23,574 bases of DNA from Bacillota bacterium (GCA_023435025.1 JAEYSE010000035.1:1-23574); one strand, 5' to 3'. Shown: positions 15,067-22,946, counted from the first letter of the stretch. Translations and numbers: made by a program. The notes: generated by a model not told the origin, from the letters alone.

Positions 15067-16017
15067 ATGCGCAACAAATGGTTAACCGTACTCGTCGCTT
15101 TTGTACTGCTGCTTACAGCGTGCCAGGCCTCCGTAGAAGCCCCTCCGGCTCAAACGCCAGCGGAAACCGCAGCGCCGGAAACGCCCGCCCCCACCCCGAT
15201 CACCGGGGGAGCGGAAGCACCCGCGACGGTACTCACGGATATGATGGGCAATCAGGTCACCGTGCGCGGCGTGCCACAGCGCATCATATCGCTTTCGCCC
15301 GCCGCAACGGAAATTCTCTTAGCGCTGTCCGCAGAAGGCAATCTCGTTGCCGTGGATGAAGGCAGCGACTATCCCGAAGAAGCTGCTTCCCTGCAAAAAG
15401 TCGGTGCGGATGCCGCAGCCATACTCGCGCTCACGCCGGATATGGTGTTTGTAGGCCGGGATTTCCCGCAGGAAGCGGCGGCTGAGCTTACTGCTCAGAA
15501 CATTCCCGTGGTCTGTGCGGATGCTGCGGCCTACAGCGACGTATACGCCGGTATCGCGCTGACGGCGCAGATATTGCGGACAGATGCTTCTCAGCTGGTG
15601 GAAGGCATGCAGCAGACGGTGCAGGACGTAAACATCAGCGCCTCCGAATTGGACCGGCAGCCCACCGTGTTGTTTGTGTTGGGATTTGCGGACGGCAAGG
15701 CCACCGCCGCGGGGACAAACTCCATGGCGTTTAGCCTGATTGAGCTTGCGGGCGGCATCCCCGTAACGAGTTCCGCCGAAACATTCCCGGCGTATTCCGT
15801 GGAGGATATCGCGGTGCTTGCACCCGACGTTGTGCTAGTTTCGTCTGATATCGACCTTGAAACAGTCACGGGAGCGCCCGGTTTTTCTGAGCTTCCCGCC
15901 GTGCAGGAAGGCCGCGTCTATTCCATAGACGCCACGCTGACAGGCCGTCCCGGGCCGCGTATTGTGGAAGGCATACGGGCTGTGTATGAAGCGCTTGAGC
16001 TTTCCCTCATGAGCTGA
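15067..16017 (+). CDS. ABC transporter substrate-binding lipoprotein (BtuF/FepB-like)
   Basis: A 316-residue lipoprotein. The signal peptide ends in the lipobox LTAC with Cys19 as lipidation site, followed by a Pro/Ala/Thr-rich linker (about 24-50). The mature domain has the start typical of helical-backbone (class III) binding proteins: DMMGNQVTVRGVPQRIISLSPAATEILLAL. TPDMVFVG and a C-terminal GRVYSID also fit the family. Such proteins capture iron-siderophore, haem or cobalamin outside the membrane. The ligand cannot be assigned. No permease or ATPase gene is beside it, so it may work with a transporter encoded elsewhere. It has GGGAGG before the ATG, its own promoter and its own terminator, so it is probably monocistronic. 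Confidence 0.87.
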   Translation: MRNKWLTVLVAFVLLLTACQASVEAPPAQTPAETAAPETPAPTPITGGAEAPATVLTDMMGNQVTVRGVPQRIISLSPAATEILLALSAEGNLVAVDEGSDYPEEAASLQKVGADAAAILALTPDMVFVGRDFPQEAAAELTAQNIPVVCADAAAYSDVYAGIALTAQILRTDASQLVEGMQQTVQDVNISASELDRQPTVLFVLGFADGKATAAGTNSMAFSLIELAGGIPVTSSAETFPAYSVEDIAVLAPDVVLVSSDIDLETVTGAPGFSELPAVQEGRVYSIDATLTGRPGPRIVEGIRAVYEALELSLMS

Positions 16018-16027
16018 ACGTATTTCC

Positions 16028-16063
16028 AAAAAGCCTTGCCCTGCCTTTTGGCGGGGCTTTTTT
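16028..16063 (+). terminator. Intrinsic terminator after the lipoprotein gene
   Basis: A stem starting AAAAAGCC and ending GGCTTTTTT, with two internal G-U pairs and a nine-base loop, is followed by a T-tract. It lies about ten bases after the stop codon. Confidence 0.85.
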
Positions 16064-16099
16064 CAAGAAAGATTGGGAAAGAACGGGGAGGGTTAGAGC

Positions 16100-17179
16100 T
16101 TGAAGCAACGTATCGGATATTGGGGTGGCGCTTTCGCGCTTGTCTTGTTTCTGCTTGCGGCGCTTTCCGCCAATATGCGGGGCCTTCCCGCGCTGCCCGC
16201 GGTGGCCATCCTCACACCCGAACCGGAACCCGCGATACTTGCCCCAACGCCCACGCCTGTATATGGTGCCGTAACTGTATACGTGGGAGATAATCCGCTT
16301 GTAACGCTCGCGAGCGAGGAAGAAGCACAAGCGCTGCTCAATTGGCGGCTGGAACAGGGAAGCTCCGAAATTCCAAAAGGCGAGCTGCTTTTTTCAGCGG
16401 AGTTTACCCCAAATGTGGAGCTCATGACCGCGCAAAGCGGAAGCGAACCCATAACGCTTGAAGAGGCAAAGACTAAAATAAGCGCCGACCCTGCGCTGAT
16501 GCCGGTAAGGTGCGTCACGCGCACGGCGTATCTCGAGCAAGTCCCTTATAAGACAGAGGAAAAAGAGGACAAACGCTTAGCCAAGGGTTCGCGTATCGTG
16601 GTTAAAAAAGGGCGTGAGGGTGAGCGGCTGACGATCAGCGAGGGGGTATATATCAACGGCAAGGTGGAGTGCTGTCTGGCGGTTCAGGACGAGGTATTTC
16701 TTTTAGAACCTCTGGCCGAACAAACGATTATAGGCGCATATACCGCAAAGAACCCCAAAGAACCCGCCGGCCGTGAGGAAGGGCAAAAAGGCCCCAAAGG
16801 ACCGGAAGGGTTCAAGCTGAACCTTCCTGTGAAGGGTGACATCACCACCAATTTTGGCATTGGCGAAGACGTGATGCGAAACGGCCTTGATATCGCCGCC
16901 AAGCCGGGGGACGCCGTGCGCGTGCCCGCCGCGGGCATTGTGACATATGCTGGTGAGTGGGGCAGTTATGGATTTGTACTGGAAATCGATCACGGCGGAG
17001 GCTTTGTTACCCGTATCGCACCGCTTGCGCAATGCGGCCAAAAAGCAGGGGATGTTGTGAAAAAAGAGGATGCCGCAGGCGTTGTCGCAACCCCTCTTGA
17101 CGAAGAGCAGGAGCCCAAGATCCGGCTGGAACTTTTAATAGACGGTATTCCCTACAACCCCAGACAATACCTTGACTAG
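16100..17179 (+). CDS. Membrane-anchored G5 plus degenerate M23 (LytM-like) protein
   Basis: A 359-residue protein with one N-terminal helix (about 7-24), a Pro-rich linker (40-54), an alpha/beta segment (about 56-135) and a G5 domain (about 138-200, with TRTAYLEQVPYKTEEKEDKR). A short GQKGPKGPEG linker leads to a LytM/M23 fold (about 240-359). The fold keeps NFGIG, GLDIAAKPGDAVRVPAAGIVTYAG and GFVLEIDHGGGF. The zinc and catalytic residues are mostly lost: HxGxD is RNGLD (Arg260; Asp264 kept), the YAHL site is IAPL (Pro308), and HLH is KIR (Lys340, Arg342). It should therefore not be a zinc peptidase but may bind peptidoglycan or activate a hydrolase, like EnvC, or act as a scaffold, like SpoIIQ. 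The TTG start has GGGGAGGG seven bases upstream. Confidence 0.83.
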   Translation: MKQRIGYWGGAFALVLFLLAALSANMRGLPALPAVAILTPEPEPAILAPTPTPVYGAVTVYVGDNPLVTLASEEEAQALLNWRLEQGSSEIPKGELLFSAEFTPNVELMTAQSGSEPITLEEAKTKISADPALMPVRCVTRTAYLEQVPYKTEEKEDKRLAKGSRIVVKKGREGERLTISEGVYINGKVECCLAVQDEVFLLEPLAEQTIIGAYTAKNPKEPAGREEGQKGPKGPEGFKLNLPVKGDITTNFGIGEDVMRNGLDIAAKPGDAVRVPAAGIVTYAGEWGSYGFVLEIDHGGGFVTRIAPLAQCGQKAGDVVKKEDAAGVVATPLDEEQEPKIRLELLIDGIPYNPRQYLD

Positions 17180-17194
17180 CGGCATCTTACGCTA

Positions 17195-17224
17195 TTGCTT
17201 TTGCCGCCTGTTATGGGGTATACT
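17195..17224 (+). promoter_or_regulatory. Promoter of corA
   Basis: TTGCTT (17195-17200) and TATACT (17219-17224) are 18 bases apart, with a predicted start near 17231. The leader of about 65 bases has no magnesium-riboswitch (M-box) features that I can see. Confidence 0.6.
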
Positions 17225-17298
17225 GTGAAAGCCAGTATAGCCTTATGAACCTACGGTGCTTATAGGCTGTCCAAATGCGAAAAAGGGGGTGAATCCAA

Positions 17299-18231
17299 AT
17301 GATTCAGATTTTTAAGACGCAGTCCGGAAAGCTCACGGAACTCGAATGCTTTGAAGACGGCGCATGGCTCCATATGACGGACCCGGAGGATGCGGAGGTA
17401 ACTGCGGTTTCAAAAGAACTGGGTCTTGAAGAGGATTACCTCAGGGCCGCGCTGGACGAAGAGGAAAGCCCCCGTGTGGAAACGGACGACGGGCAGACGC
17501 TTATTATTGTGGATATGCCCACCGTGCAGCCGGAAGGCCGGACGTTTGTGTACAATACAATTCCGCTCGGCATCATCTATTTTGAGCGCGGCGTCGTGAC
17601 CGTGTGCTTAAAGGAAAGCTCCATATTGGAAAATTTTATGGAAGGCCGCGTGCGTGGTTTTTCCACCGTAAAGAAAACGCGTTTCTTGTTGCAGCTTCTC
17701 TACCGCAACGCATCGCGCTTCTTACAGTACCTCAAGCAGATCGACAAAGCCTCCATGCTGGTGGAGAACGAGCTGCACAAATCCATGAAGAACCGGGAAC
17801 TGATCCAGATGCTAAAGCTGGAAAAATCCCTGGTGTATTTCTCCACTTCCCTCACCAGCAACGAAGTGGTCATGGAAAAGCTGCTAAAAAACGAGGATAT
17901 CAAGAAATATCCGGAAGATACGGATCTTTTGGAGGATGTCATCATAGAAAACAAGCAGGCGATTGAAATGTGTAACATCTATCGGGACATTTTGTCCGGT
18001 ACGATGGACGCGTTCGCCTCCATCATATCCAACAACCTCAACATCGTCATGAAGCTACTCGCGTCCGTCACCATCGTCCTGTCCATTCCGACCATGGTTT
18101 CGAGCTTCTTTGGCATGAACACGGGCGTCCCGTGGGAAGGTTCCCCTCTCGGCTTCTGGATCGTGGTGGGCATTGCCCTCGGGCTTTCCGGGCTGGTCGC
18201 AGCCCTGCTTTGGCGCAAAAAGATGTTTTAA
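17299..18231 (+). CDS. corA: CorA family divalent metal ion transporter
   Basis: A 310-residue membrane transporter for magnesium or other divalent ions, working as a pentameric channel. The N-terminal part is a cytoplasmic alpha/beta domain, followed by a long helical region (about 130-240) rich in Lys and Glu. Two membrane helices close the protein (about 249-270 and 285-303). The signature GMN, the selectivity loop of the family, is at 272-274 within FFGMNTGVPWEG. A GGGGGTGA ribosome site lies eight bases before the ATG. murA follows after 57 bases with no terminator between, so they may be co-transcribed. A second, partial CorA-type gene lies at the right edge; the two differ clearly around the GMN motif. 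Confidence 0.9.
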   Translation: MIQIFKTQSGKLTELECFEDGAWLHMTDPEDAEVTAVSKELGLEEDYLRAALDEEESPRVETDDGQTLIIVDMPTVQPEGRTFVYNTIPLGIIYFERGVVTVCLKESSILENFMEGRVRGFSTVKKTRFLLQLLYRNASRFLQYLKQIDKASMLVENELHKSMKNRELIQMLKLEKSLVYFSTSLTSNEVVMEKLLKNEDIKKYPEDTDLLEDVIIENKQAIEMCNIYRDILSGTMDAFASIISNNLNIVMKLLASVTIVLSIPTMVSSFFGMNTGVPWEGSPLGFWIVVGIALGLSGLVAALLWRKKMF

Positions 18232-18288
18232 TCCGGCGCAGCGCCGCCTGACAATTTTTCATTCCTTAAAGGAGAATGTTCCAACGAA

Positions 18289-19563
18289 ATGAAGCAATGG
18301 TATACCATACGGGGAGGGAACGAGCTTACAGGCACCGTCACCATAAGCGGCGCGAAAAATGCCGCAGTGGCCATAGTCCCCGCCGCTATTTTGGCGGGCG
18401 AGACCTGTGTGCTGGAGAATTTGCCCTTTATTGAGGATGTGAATATCCTCAAAGAAATCCTCGTGAAAATCGGCGCGGACGTCACGTTTACGCCCGGCGT
18501 CAGCATGCGAATCGATCCCTCCCACATCTGCAGCCATTCCGTGACGTTCGACATGGTAAGCTCCCTTCGCGCATCCTACTACCTGCTGGGCGCGCTGCTG
18601 GGGCGCTATGGCTACGCGGAACTGGCGCTGCCCGGCGGCTGCGTGATCGGCCCCAGGCCAATCGACCAACACATCAAGGGCATGCGCGCGCTCGGCGCAG
18701 AAGTGGTGCTGGAGGACGGCCTGGTGAAGGCCAGGGCAAATAAGCTTACGGGCGCGGAAATCTATTTTGACGTGGTCAGCGTGGGCGCCACGATCAACGT
18801 CATGCTGGCCGCCGTTATGGCGGAAGGGCAGACGGTACTCGCAAACGCCGCCAAAGAGCCGCATGTGGTGGACGTCGCCAACTTCCTTAACATGATGGGC
18901 GCACGCGTCAAGGGCGCGGGCACGGACGTGATACGTATCACCGGCGTCAAGCAGATGCATGGCTGCAACTACGCCATCATCCCCGACCAGATTGAAGCCG
19001 GCACGTTTATGATCGCCGCCGCAGCCTGCGGTGGAGACGTCATCATCAAAAACGTCATTCCCACGCATTTGGAGGCCATATCCGCCAAGTTGATGGAAAG
19101 CGGCGCTGCAGTAACGGAAGGCGACGACGGGCGGGAGTTCTTTATGCAGGTCCGCAGCAACGGAAGGGCCCGGGCGGTCAATATTAAAACTTTGCCGTAT
19201 CCGGGGTTCCCCACCGACCTCCAGCAGCCCATGATGGCCTATCTTGCGCGCGCAGATGGCAACAGTTTTATTATGGAGAACATATTTGAGGAGCGCTTCA
19301 ACCACGTCGGCGAACTGCTTCGGATGGGGGCGAACATCCACCTCAACGGCCGAACAGCCATGGTGGAGGGCGTGGATCATCTGGCGGGCGCGCCGCTTTA
19401 CGCTTCCGATCTTCGCGCGGGGGCCGCGCTTATCGTAGCCGCGCTTACGGCAAGGGGCATATCCACCGTCCACAACATTGAGTTTACGGACCGGGGTTAT
19501 GAATACCTGGAGCAGAAGCTTACAAGGCTGGGTGCGGATATCAGGCGAAGCTGCGGCTGCTAA
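18289..19563 (+). CDS. murA: UDP-N-acetylglucosamine 1-carboxyvinyltransferase MurA
   Basis: A 424-residue cytoplasmic enzyme that transfers enolpyruvate from PEP to UDP-GlcNAc, the first committed step of peptidoglycan synthesis. It uses the product of GlmU, encoded about 4 kb upstream. Key residues are Lys23-Asn24 in SGAKNAA, the catalytic Cys118 in LPGGCVIGPRPID, Asp310 in PGFPTDLQ, and Arg376 in SDLRAGAAL. The Cys at the active site predicts sensitivity to fosfomycin, since natural resistance usually has Asp there. The AAAGGAG site is 14 bases from the ATG, longer than usual. Length and motifs are normal. Bacillota often have two MurA paralogs; I cannot tell which one this is. Confidence 0.96.
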   Translation: MKQWYTIRGGNELTGTVTISGAKNAAVAIVPAAILAGETCVLENLPFIEDVNILKEILVKIGADVTFTPGVSMRIDPSHICSHSVTFDMVSSLRASYYLLGALLGRYGYAELALPGGCVIGPRPIDQHIKGMRALGAEVVLEDGLVKARANKLTGAEIYFDVVSVGATINVMLAAVMAEGQTVLANAAKEPHVVDVANFLNMMGARVKGAGTDVIRITGVKQMHGCNYAIIPDQIEAGTFMIAAAACGGDVIIKNVIPTHLEAISAKLMESGAAVTEGDDGREFFMQVRSNGRARAVNIKTLPYPGFPTDLQQPMMAYLARADGNSFIMENIFEERFNHVGELLRMGANIHLNGRTAMVEGVDHLAGAPLYASDLRAGAALIVAALTARGISTVHNIEFTDRGYEYLEQKLTRLGADIRRSCGC

Positions 19564-19593
19564 CACCATAAATATAATTTCTATAATGCAGGG

Positions 19594-19634
19594 CGGTATG
19601 GATTTGCGGTATACAAATCCATACCGTTTGTGTC
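19594..19634 (+). terminator. Hairpin after murA, probable terminator
   Basis: A perfect 13-pair stem (19594-19606 with 19614-19626) with a seven-base loop lies 30 bases after the murA stop. The T-tract that follows is interrupted (TTTGTGT), so termination may be incomplete. Confidence 0.6.
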
Positions 19635-19658
19635 ATAATAATAATTGGTAATTATTAT
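19628..19658 (+). promoter_or_regulatory. Promoter with overlapping AT-rich palindrome, first zinc-ribbon gene
   Basis: TTGTGT (19628-19633) and TATTAT (19653-19658) are 19 bases apart. A perfect inverted repeat, ATAATAATT (19638-19646) and AATTATTAT (19650-19658) around GGT, covers the spacer and all of the -10. This is a typical operator position for a repressor. Confidence 0.5.
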
Positions 19659-19664
19659 AGAAAA

Positions 19665-19696
19665 GGATACGCCACCAGGCGTAGATCCCATTTTTT
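19665..19696 (+). terminator. Leader hairpin with U6 (attenuator candidate)
   Basis: GGAT-ACGCC pairs with GGCGT-AG-ATCC (19665-19673 with 19678-19688, two-base bulge), and six T follow at 19691-19696. It sits between the proposed promoter and the ribosome site AAGGAGGG (19705-19712) of the zinc-ribbon gene, so it could attenuate that gene or act as a second murA terminator. Confidence 0.5.
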
Positions 19697-19718
19697 AACC
19701 GGATAAGGAGGGACCGAT

Positions 19719-20390
19719 ATGGCATTTTGCAAAGAGTGCGGGGCGCAGCTTACCGAAGGCAGCCGCTTTTGCACCACATGTGGCGCGCAAACGCCGTCTG
19801 AACCAGTTGTAAACCAGGAAGCACCCCGTTTGGAACCCCAGCCCGCCTACCAGCCTCCTACGTATACGCAGCCAGCCTTTACTGCGGAACGGCGGGAGCC
19901 CGTGAAGCAAGGTGCGTCCAACGCGGGAGGCTATCAGTCCGCCTACCAGCAACCACCTAACGGCCAGCAGGCTTACGGCGGCTACAACCAGCCCGTGCAT
20001 TCAAATGGCGCAGAAAAAAGTGCGGTGATGAGCACCGGCCAGTTTTTGGGCACGCTGCTTCTGATGATGATCCCCCTTGCGGGATTCATTCTCACGATCG
20101 TATGGGCGTGCGGCGGCACGGATAACCCCAACCGCCGCAATTTCGCGCGTGCTGCGCTCATATTTCGGGTTATCCTTATTGTGCTTGTCATTCTGGTCAC
20201 TGTATTGTTCAGCGCCCTTGCTTTTTCGGTCATCGACCAGATGGACGGCCTGCAATGGGAATTCAACGAGAGGTTTGGCGACGAGTTTGGCAACTTTGAC
20301 GATTTCTCGGACGGATTTTCGGACGGCTTTAGCCAGGACTTCAGCTTTCAAAGCTTTGAAGCCGGAGGCGGCACGTTTGCCCTGGTATAG
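19719..20390 (+). CDS. Zinc-ribbon membrane protein with Phe/Asp-rich tail
   Basis: A 223-residue protein of unknown function. It opens with a zinc ribbon (Cys4, Cys7, Cys18, Cys21) of the kind found at the N terminus of many Bacillota membrane proteins. A Pro/Gln/Tyr-rich disordered linker (about 25-100) follows, then two hydrophobic helices (about 107-130 and 145-170). The C-terminal tail (about 185-215) is acidic, with Phe every three or four residues (FGDEFGNFDDFSDGFSDGF). The first 12 bases of the gene are identical to those of the next zinc-ribbon gene, so the two heads are paralogous, but the membrane parts differ. The ribosome site is AAGGAGGG. Confidence 0.75.
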   Translation: MAFCKECGAQLTEGSRFCTTCGAQTPSEPVVNQEAPRLEPQPAYQPPTYTQPAFTAERREPVKQGASNAGGYQSAYQQPPNGQQAYGGYNQPVHSNGAEKSAVMSTGQFLGTLLLMMIPLAGFILTIVWACGGTDNPNRRNFARAALIFRVILIVLVILVTVLFSALAFSVIDQMDGLQWEFNERFGDEFGNFDDFSDGFSDGFSQDFSFQSFEAGGGTFALV

Positions 20391-20452
20391 GGCGTAGCCT
20401 GTAGTTTATTAGGACGACCCTTTTGCATTCATACTATTAGGAGGATAAGAAT

Positions 20453-21004
20453 ATGGCATTTTGCGCGCAGTGTGGTGCGGAAAACAAGGGAGATTCCCGG
20501 TTTTGCTTCAATTGCGGCGCGCCCGTAGCAGCGCCGGTTCCCCCGGTACAGCAGGAAAATGAGGGCAACCAGCAGCAGGCGTACCAGCAACCCAATTACC
20601 AACAGTCCAGCTACCAGCAGCCGGTCTACCAGCAGCCGGAGCGCACCTATGTTCCCGATGGCGACGCCCGCTCAATGGGCGTGGGTGCGGTGAGTTTGCT
20701 GGCCTACTGGAGTATTTTGTTCTTTGTGCCGCTGGTTGCGTATAAGGATTCCAAGTTTGCGCGCTTCCATGCCGGGCAGGGGCTGAATTTGCTGCTGCTT
20801 TCCGTTGCATATGGACTTGTGACAACGATCCTATCGACAATTTTTATGGCAATCAGCTTTGGGCTGGGTGCAGCAATTGCATCGCTTTTATCCCTAGCAG
20901 GGTTAGTTATTCCGGTACTCATGATTATCGGCATAGTCAACGTCTGCAAAGGCCAGATGAAGCCTTTGCCTGTTATCGGCAACATCAACATCATCAAGCT
21001 GTAA
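20453..21004 (+). CDS. Zinc-ribbon plus DUF4870-type membrane protein
   Basis: A 183-residue protein with an N-terminal zinc ribbon (Cys4, Cys7, Cys18, Cys21) and a Gln/Tyr/Pro-rich linker (about 30-65) with repeated YQQP units. The membrane domain matches the DUF4870 family: LLAYWSILFFVPLVAYKDSKFARFHAGQGL (about 81-110), followed by two more helices and a short C-terminal segment. The family is common and uncharacterised. It lies 62 bases after the first zinc-ribbon gene with GGAGG before the ATG, so co-transcription is likely, although TACTAT at 20430-20435 could be a separate -10. Confidence 0.82.
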   Translation: MAFCAQCGAENKGDSRFCFNCGAPVAAPVPPVQQENEGNQQQAYQQPNYQQSSYQQPVYQQPERTYVPDGDARSMGVGAVSLLAYWSILFFVPLVAYKDSKFARFHAGQGLNLLLLSVAYGLVTTILSTIFMAISFGLGAAIASLLSLAGLVIPVLMIIGIVNVCKGQMKPLPVIGNINIIKL

Positions 21005-21012
21005 TGCAGTAT

Positions 21013-21051
21013 AAAAATGAGCGCAAGGTATCACCTTGCGCTCATTTTTTT
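21013..21051 (+). terminator. Strong terminator abutting the next ribosome site
   Basis: A perfect 17-pair stem including A and T tracts (21013-21029 with 21033-21049, three-base loop) ends in T7. The ribosome site GAAAGGA of the phosphatase gene begins at the very next base. Confidence 0.85.
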
Positions 21052-21062
21052 GAAAGGACCGT

Positions 21063-21677
21063 ATGGAACTCTACCTGATCCGGCATGGTGAATGCATGAA
21101 AGCCCAAATGGACTACTTTGACGCCGAAAAAAACTATATGGACCAGCCACTCACCGCAAAGGGGCAGCTTCAGGCGGAGCACCTGGCCGAAAGGCTTAGT
21201 GGCATTCCTTTCGACGCGGTGTACACAAGCGATTTGAAGCGGGCAATGGAAACGGCGGAGCGGCTGATAAACGCGCTGACCCGCAAGCCCGTATTTATCG
21301 TGGACAAACGCCTTCGGGAAATCGATATGGGGGACGTATTAAAAACCTCCTGGGACGGCTTTCCGGAACAGTATGAAAAGTGGAAACTGCACGAGGAGGA
21401 TTTGCCTTACCCCAACGGCGAAAGCGGCACCGACGTCTGGAACCGGTGCGGCGGGGTCGTGGAGGGGCTACTCCAGAAGCCCGGTGCGCGCATCGCCATC
21501 GTATGCCATGTCGGGGTGATCCGCTCGCTTCTGTGTGGCCTGTTTCAGATACCGCAAAACAGGCGCTTCTTTTTGGGTATGCCGCTCGAAAACTGCTCCA
21601 TTACCATCGTGAAGCAGGAAGGCAGCCAGCGGTATCTGCACACGTTTAATGATCACGCGCATTTGATTGGGCTATAG
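21063..21677 (+). CDS. Histidine phosphatase family protein (phosphoglycerate mutase-like)
   Basis: A 204-residue cytoplasmic phosphatase of the branch-1 histidine phosphatase superfamily. The phosphoacceptor motif is LIRHGE (Arg7, His8). Arg60 lies in YTSDLKRAMETAE, Glu86 in LREIDMGD, and the second catalytic His149 in IVCHVGVIRSLL. The family includes CobC/alpha-ribazole phosphatase, phosphoserine phosphatases and sugar-phosphate phosphatases; the substrate is not predictable here. There is no room for a promoter between the preceding terminator and the start codon. It must rely on readthrough or on a promoter inside the upstream gene. A bidirectional hairpin terminator follows. Confidence 0.87.
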   Translation: MELYLIRHGECMKAQMDYFDAEKNYMDQPLTAKGQLQAEHLAERLSGIPFDAVYTSDLKRAMETAERLINALTRKPVFIVDKRLREIDMGDVLKTSWDGFPEQYEKWKLHEEDLPYPNGESGTDVWNRCGGVVEGLLQKPGARIAIVCHVGVIRSLLCGLFQIPQNRRFFLGMPLENCSITIVKQEGSQRYLHTFNDHAHLIGL

Positions 21678-21718
21678 CGCTGGCGATACGTTAAAAACCT
21701 TAGCAGAGTTACTACAAA

Positions 21719-21751
21719 GCGGCCGGAAATTCCGGCCGCTCAGCGTTTTCA
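21719..21751. terminator. Bidirectional terminator between the phosphatase gene and metK
   Basis: A perfect nine-pair stem, GCGGCCGGA (21719-21727) with TCCGGCCGC (21731-21739) and a three-base loop, sits between the two convergent genes. T-rich bases follow on both strands, though the tracts are interrupted. Confidence 0.65.
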
Positions 21752-21767
21752 TGCGTTATCCCTAATG

Positions 21768-22946
21768 TTACAGCCCAAGCGCCGCTTTGAGTGCGTCCAC
21801 CCTGTCCTCTTTTTCCCACGGGAAAGCGGGATCGCCAAAGTGGCCGTAGGCTGCCGTCCTGCGGTAGATCGGCTTTCTCAAGTCCAGCATGCGGATGATG
21901 GCCTCGGGTCTTAAATCGAACACCTTCTGCACGGCCGCTGCAAGCGCTTCGTCAGAAACCTTGCCTGTGCCCTGTGTATCCACCAGTACCGATACCGGCT
22001 TCGCGACGCCGATGGCGTAAGCAAGCTGTATTTCGCAGCGGGAGGCGAGCCCGGCCGCCACGATATTCTTTGCGACATAACGCGCGGCGTATGCGGCGGA
22101 ACGGTCCACCTTTGTCGGGTCCTTGCCCGAGAACGCGCCGCCGCCGTGGCGGGCGTAGCCGCCGTAGGTATCCACAATGATTTTGCGCCCGGTCAGGCCG
22201 CTGTCCCCATGCGGGCCGCCGATGACGAACCGGCCGGTGGGATTGATGAGCATGCGGGTGTTCGCGTCCAGCAACTCTGCGGGGATCACGGGGCCGATCA
22301 CCTGCTCGATCACAGCGGACTCTATCTCCTCCTGTGTCACATCCGGGTCATGCTGGGTGGAGACCACAATGGTATCTACCCGCACGGGCTTGCCGTTTTC
22401 GTATTCTACCGTCACCTGGGACTTGCCGTCCGGCCTTAAGAACGGCAACAGGCCGGTCTTTCTGACCTTCGCGAGCCTGCGGGTCAGCGCGTGGGCCAAA
22501 TAAATGGGCAGCGGCATAAGCTCCGGCGTCTCATCACACGCGAAGCCGAACATCATGCCCTGATCGCCAGCTCCCGTCGCAAGGGCATCCTGAATTTCGC
22601 CGCGCTTTGCTTCGAGGGATTTGTCCACCCCCTGCGCGATGTCGGGCGATTGACCGTCCAGCGCCACCAGCACCGCACAGGTGGAGGCGTCAAAGCCGTA
22701 AGCCGCATCGTCATAACCAATTTCTCGCACCACGGAACGAACAAGGCCAGGGATATCCACATAGCAGTTGGTGGTAACTTCCCCCATGACCAGCACCATG
22801 CCAGTGGTGCAGGCGCACTCGCACGCCACGCGGGAAAGCGGGTCCTCAGAGAGCATTTCGTCTAAAACGGCATCCGAAATCTGATCGCACACTTTATCCG
22901 GATGTCCCTCCGTTACCGATTCCGAGGTGAAAAGCTGCTTTGCCAT
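21768..22946 (-). CDS. metK: S-adenosylmethionine synthetase
   Basis: A 392-residue enzyme that makes S-adenosylmethionine from methionine and ATP, the main methyl donor of the cell. Signatures include GHPDK (14-18) near the N terminus, the ATP-site hexapeptide GAGDQG followed by MMFGFA, GGPHGDSGLTGRK, and the P-loop-like GGGAFSGKDPTKVDRS. Length and ends (start MAKQLFTSESVTEG) are normal. The start has AAAGGAG eight bases upstream; a longer frame would run back into the riboswitch terminator and is rejected. Expression is controlled by the SAM-I riboswitch in its leader. Confidence 0.97.
   Translation of the reverse strand: MAKQLFTSESVTEGHPDKVCDQISDAVLDEMLSEDPLSRVACECACTTGMVLVMGEVTTNCYVDIPGLVRSVVREIGYDDAAYGFDASTCAVLVALDGQSPDIAQGVDKSLEAKRGEIQDALATGAGDQGMMFGFACDETPELMPLPIYLAHALTRRLAKVRKTGLLPFLRPDGKSQVTVEYENGKPVRVDTIVVSTQHDPDVTQEEIESAVIEQVIGPVIPAELLDANTRMLINPTGRFVIGGPHGDSGLTGRKIIVDTYGGYARHGGGAFSGKDPTKVDRSAAYAARYVAKNIVAAGLASRCEIQLAYAIGVAKPVSVLVDTQGTGKVSDEALAAAVQKVFDLRPEAIIRMLDLRKPIYRRTAAYGHFGDPAFPWEKEDRVDALKAALGL

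Noticed and set aside
17225..17298. Magnesium riboswitch (M-box) upstream of corA
   Set aside because: The leader is far too short for an M-box and lacks its conserved loops.
18259..19569. A 436-codon open frame on the minus strand across murA
   Set aside because: It is fully antisense to a textbook murA with all catalytic residues. Its translation is rich in His and Arg, lacks recognisable domains and is a GC-driven shadow.
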